Program-made: the position numbers and the translations under genes
The notes under the pieces: generated by a model
What the model saw: the letters and a program-made list of their open reading frames with translations, nothing else
What the model was told of the DNA's origin: nothing
The model's database searches: none
Part shown: positions 20,145 to 22,461 of the stretch, piece after piece
Layout of the letters: every line of letters begins with the position of its first letter
Position numbering within the stretch: the first letter of the stretch is position 1
Origin: Paraglomus occultum
Taxonomy: Eukaryota > Glomeromycota > Glomeromycetes > Paraglomerales > Paraglomeraceae
Direction of reading: 5' to 3'
Length of the DNA stretch: 22,461 bases
NCBI GenBank assembly: GCA_910592205.1
Contig: CAJVPJ010000533.1
Span: 1 to 22,461 of the forward strand

Positions 20145-21575
20145 TTACAGTTCTAAGAATGATGGTTTTGCACACTCTAATAGACGCTCCATCATCAATG
20201 CATCATCTATTATCTCATTCACATCATTTAAGTCATCGTCAGCAACATTTTCACTACTTTCATCAATCGTTTCGTTTTCAACCACTTCTTTCGTCATACT
20301 CATCAATATCGCATCGACGTTTTTTTTTATCTCGCCTTGAAGATAACCTAGACATATTAAACATTTAGATTGACATTGGTTCAAACAATGAATATGATAA
20401 CCATGTCCACATGCCAAAATCCTGCCATCATATAAACGATCAGAGTAATCGCAATTACGTAATCACAAAGAATTGCATATTCAGAAAGGTATATTTGCAT
20501 AAGTCGTTGATTGTAAATGATTTGGAGAGCATCGATATATCCACCCATGTCTTTCAAGCTATGTTCCGTAAAGTCAAAGAGAATAGCGTTCCGTATATGT
20601 CGATCTCCTCTTTTTTCCGCTACCCTGTCATCATAGCAATGTTAGTTCATCAATGAGTTCATCGTTGGCATGGTGACAAATACCAAGATTTGCAATAAAC
20701 CGTCTATCAAGATGTTTTACAATCAGCTCCTTATCGACTTATCTTTGGATTAAGTGCTCCATTACGCGCGGAATCGCTGGCGCAGAGCATGGGTTTGCTA
20801 TAATTGTCGCCATATGTACTGCCCAAGACGTATTCGTAGTATCTGATTGCCTTTGAACATGGATATTGTGATAGTCGTCAATATTTAGTATTAAAGCCTT
20901 TTCTAAATTGCCCACAAGACAATTTTTTACGTATTCTTCATGCTCATCTGACATTCTTTTTTTCTTACGATCTACTGCTCTTGAAATCGTTGTTGCGCCA
21001 AGATCTGCCATAGTGTTTAGACCTTCATTACTTGTGCTTGCTGAATCTAAATCATATGCCAGGTCAAACTTGAGACAGTTAATTTTTGTGTTATTTAGCG
21101 AAGCAAGAAGATAACCATCAATCTTTTCATACGATCCATTGTATGTTGCGTTCCATTGGTCGGGCTGCCAAATAAAGCTGATCGAAAAAAGCCTTTAGGC
21201 TAGGCTCCTTTTCTTGGAGCAAGTCTCGCATTTGATCAAATGAATATATTGAGCCTTTTTTGTTCCCTTTCATAAAGAATTTTACCTGCTGCTTCGATGG
21301 CTTTAGTTAGCTCAATCTTCATACCTCTTCCTCATTTACAACTTTCGCTCTTTTAACGCCACTTCTTAATGGATTCTCAATTGCATGTAACAAGTATTGC
21401 ATAGAATAACTCCTTCCTCCCACATTTGCTTCACTAAACCTTTGTTCAGAGCATCTCTCCATTTCTCTCCACTCAACGAACGGAATTTAGCCGAGTCTTT
21501 AGAATCGCATTCTGTGCAACGCTTATTCTTAGGCATTTTCGTTAAGTAATAGCTACGCGAGGGTGAGGGATTCAA
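20145..21575 (-). pseudogene. Relic of a zinc-motif/RING-like gene of an expanded family
   Basis: Reading down the minus strand, matching pieces lie in changing frames. (1) 21575 to about 21380: ATG, then MPKNKRCTEC and CNTCYMQ, a CxxC...CxxC zinc motif. (2) to about 21325: ENPLRSGVKRAK. (3) to about 21262: ELTKAIEAAGKILYERE. (4) to about 21160: SFDQMRDLLQEKEPSLKAFF. (5) about 21115 to 20739: the longest piece, with INCLKFDLAYDLD, DRKKKRMSDEHEEYV, LNIDDYHNIH and MATIIANPCSAPAIPR. (6) to about 20645: KHLDRRFIANLGICHH. (7) to about 20450: FDFTEHSLKDMGGYIDAL. (8) 20450 to 20145: CGHGYHIHC, CQSKC and CLICL, a RING-like finger, then an acidic tail and stop. At least seven frame changes make it dead. 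I associate this family, from memory only, with arbuscular mycorrhizal fungi; members I recall are longer, so the middle may be deleted. Function is unknown; a transposon origin is possible. Confidence 0.7.
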
Positions 21576-22020
21576 CGGAATTCAAGAAATATAGTAGTAT
21601 TCTGTGCTTAGCATTCCCAATTACTTTTTTTTTGTAGCGATGAGCTACACAATTCTGTGAAAAAGTATTTTAAATGTATAAAAACTTGAATTGTGTAACA
21701 CTTTCCTTATATGGGGACGGTCTCTGCTGGGACGTTGTTTGGCAAGCGAATTAATTTGTTTTCAATAATGCTATTAATATTAACCATTACTATACTGTTA
21801 ATTACATTTAGTAGTAGTAATATTTCGTTCGGAGCTCGACGTATTAGACTGTAAAAGCACTTCTTTACCCATTGAAAGCTTGGACGGGGCGTAGTATAAG
21901 GAATGGGGCTCAATAATTGCCCCCTATTTTAGATTAGCGAAACGATGTGTAATGTAACACACATGTTGAGAATTAACATTACAGCATTTGCGGAAAAAGA
22001 ATTTTCTAATTCAAACTATT
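21576..22020. other. Intergenic between divergent ORFs
   Basis: No gene seen. It separates the 5' end of the minus-strand relic from the + strand ORF starting at 22021. It is AT-rich with TAGTAGTAGTAA-type short repeats near 21810-21822. No clear TATA element is placed properly for the downstream ORF. Confidence 0.5.
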
Positions 22021-22461
22021 ATGTCGTTAGTATCAGAGACCATTGACAACTTGATCCAATCCAGTTATGTGGATAAATACAATAAACTTGAATGGATTCC
22101 TTACGAAGAAGTCACCGACATGAAGCCAACTCAAATTGACTACGTCTACTGCGCTATTCAGAAACCTCATTATACAATAACGCTGGTATTACTTGGAAGT
22201 AGTGAAGAATGCACAGCAACACTTGTGAGGGAGTTTGCAAGAATATACTCACTACCAACACAAAAGTATAATAACAATGTCAGTCACTTTAGACGATATT
22301 CCAAATGGCTTAATCGTCGCAACGAACTCATAAAGGGATTCACCAAGTCTAATGACGATAACTATTACATGGTTGCTCATAAAGTCTTTTACCATTGTTA
22401 TTCTCTTTATGGCTTCTGCTCCACATGTGGAATACTCCGATGTAGTCCCGTGTGGTGCATT
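22021..22461 (+). CDS. Partial kinase-like protein, runs off the right edge
   Basis: An ATG at 22021 opens a frame of 147 codons with no stop before the window ends; the frame is closed upstream by TGA at 21967-21969 and has no earlier ATG. The opening ETIDNLIQSS...KLEWIPYEEVTDMK (residues 6-35) follows the pattern that precedes the kinase domain in the tyrosine-kinase-like proteins expanded in Rhizophagus. What follows resembles an N-lobe in outline (VYCAI, REFARIYSL, GFTKSNDDNYYMV), but the glycine-rich loop is missing and no convincing VAxK lysine is seen. Residues 130-146 (YGFCSTC...C...WC, with C133, C136, C141, C146) resemble the small zinc motif that often stands before such kinase domains. 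So this may be a degenerate lobe ahead of a second, real kinase outside the window, or a decayed copy. No intron is evident. Confidence 0.5.
   Translation, partial: MSLVSETIDNLIQSSYVDKYNKLEWIPYEEVTDMKPTQIDYVYCAIQKPHYTITLVLLGSSEECTATLVREFARIYSLPTQKYNNNVSHFRRYSKWLNRRNELIKGFTKSNDDNYYMVAHKVFYHCYSLYGFCSTCGILRCSPVWCI

Noticed and set aside
1-22461. Bacterial-type systems such as CRISPR arrays, operons or phage genes
   Set aside because: The window has eukaryotic spliced genes throughout; no regularly spaced short repeats or clustered co-directional overlapping genes occur.

Overview
This window is nuclear DNA from an AT-rich eukaryote, most likely a fungus and probably an arbuscular mycorrhizal fungus (Glomeromycotina) or a close relative. 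The reasons are short GT-AG introns in the housekeeping genes, AATAAA-type 3' ends, a long pure Sel1-repeat protein, an edge ORF that opens like the tyrosine-kinase-like proteins expanded in Rhizophagus, and a decayed zinc-finger/RING gene that I associate by memory with those genomes. The lineage call is an inference; no rRNA or other marker is present.

Layout. Bases 1-2904 are gene-poor, with one doubtful two-exon mini-gene near 300-630. Bases 2905-8068 (+) hold a complete karyopherin of the Kap123/importin-4 type, with 23 well-supported exons plus a probable two-codon first exon, giving about 1,048 residues. Bases 9069-10799 (+) hold an intronless 576-residue protein made of 13 exact 36-residue Sel1 repeats behind a presequence-like leader with no acidic residues. 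Bases 12625-14454 (+) hold an intronless 609-residue protein with a von Willebrand A domain and a complete alpha-kinase domain. Bases 15751-16945 (+) hold a five-exon monoacylglycerol lipase of 291 residues with its catalytic triad intact. Bases 19068-19482 (+) hold a frameshifted copy of the uL29 (RPL35) ribosomal protein gene, intron-free and followed by AATAAA and an A-run, so it looks like a processed pseudogene. Bases 20145-21575 (-) hold a heavily frameshifted relic of a gene with an N-terminal CxxC zinc motif and a C-terminal RING-like motif. At 22021 (+) a kinase-like ORF starts and runs off the end.

How the genes relate. Nothing suggests one pathway. Two intron-bearing housekeeping genes (nuclear import of ribosomal proteins; monoglyceride hydrolysis) are interleaved with intronless signalling or scaffold genes (Sel1, VWA-alpha-kinase) and with relics of duplicated genes towards the right end. 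All intact genes are on the + strand but well separated, each with its own promoter-like and polyadenylation-like signals, so this is not an operon. Three stem-loop-capable inverted repeats lie within about 400 bases downstream of the Sel1 gene and are not explained by any gene I can see.
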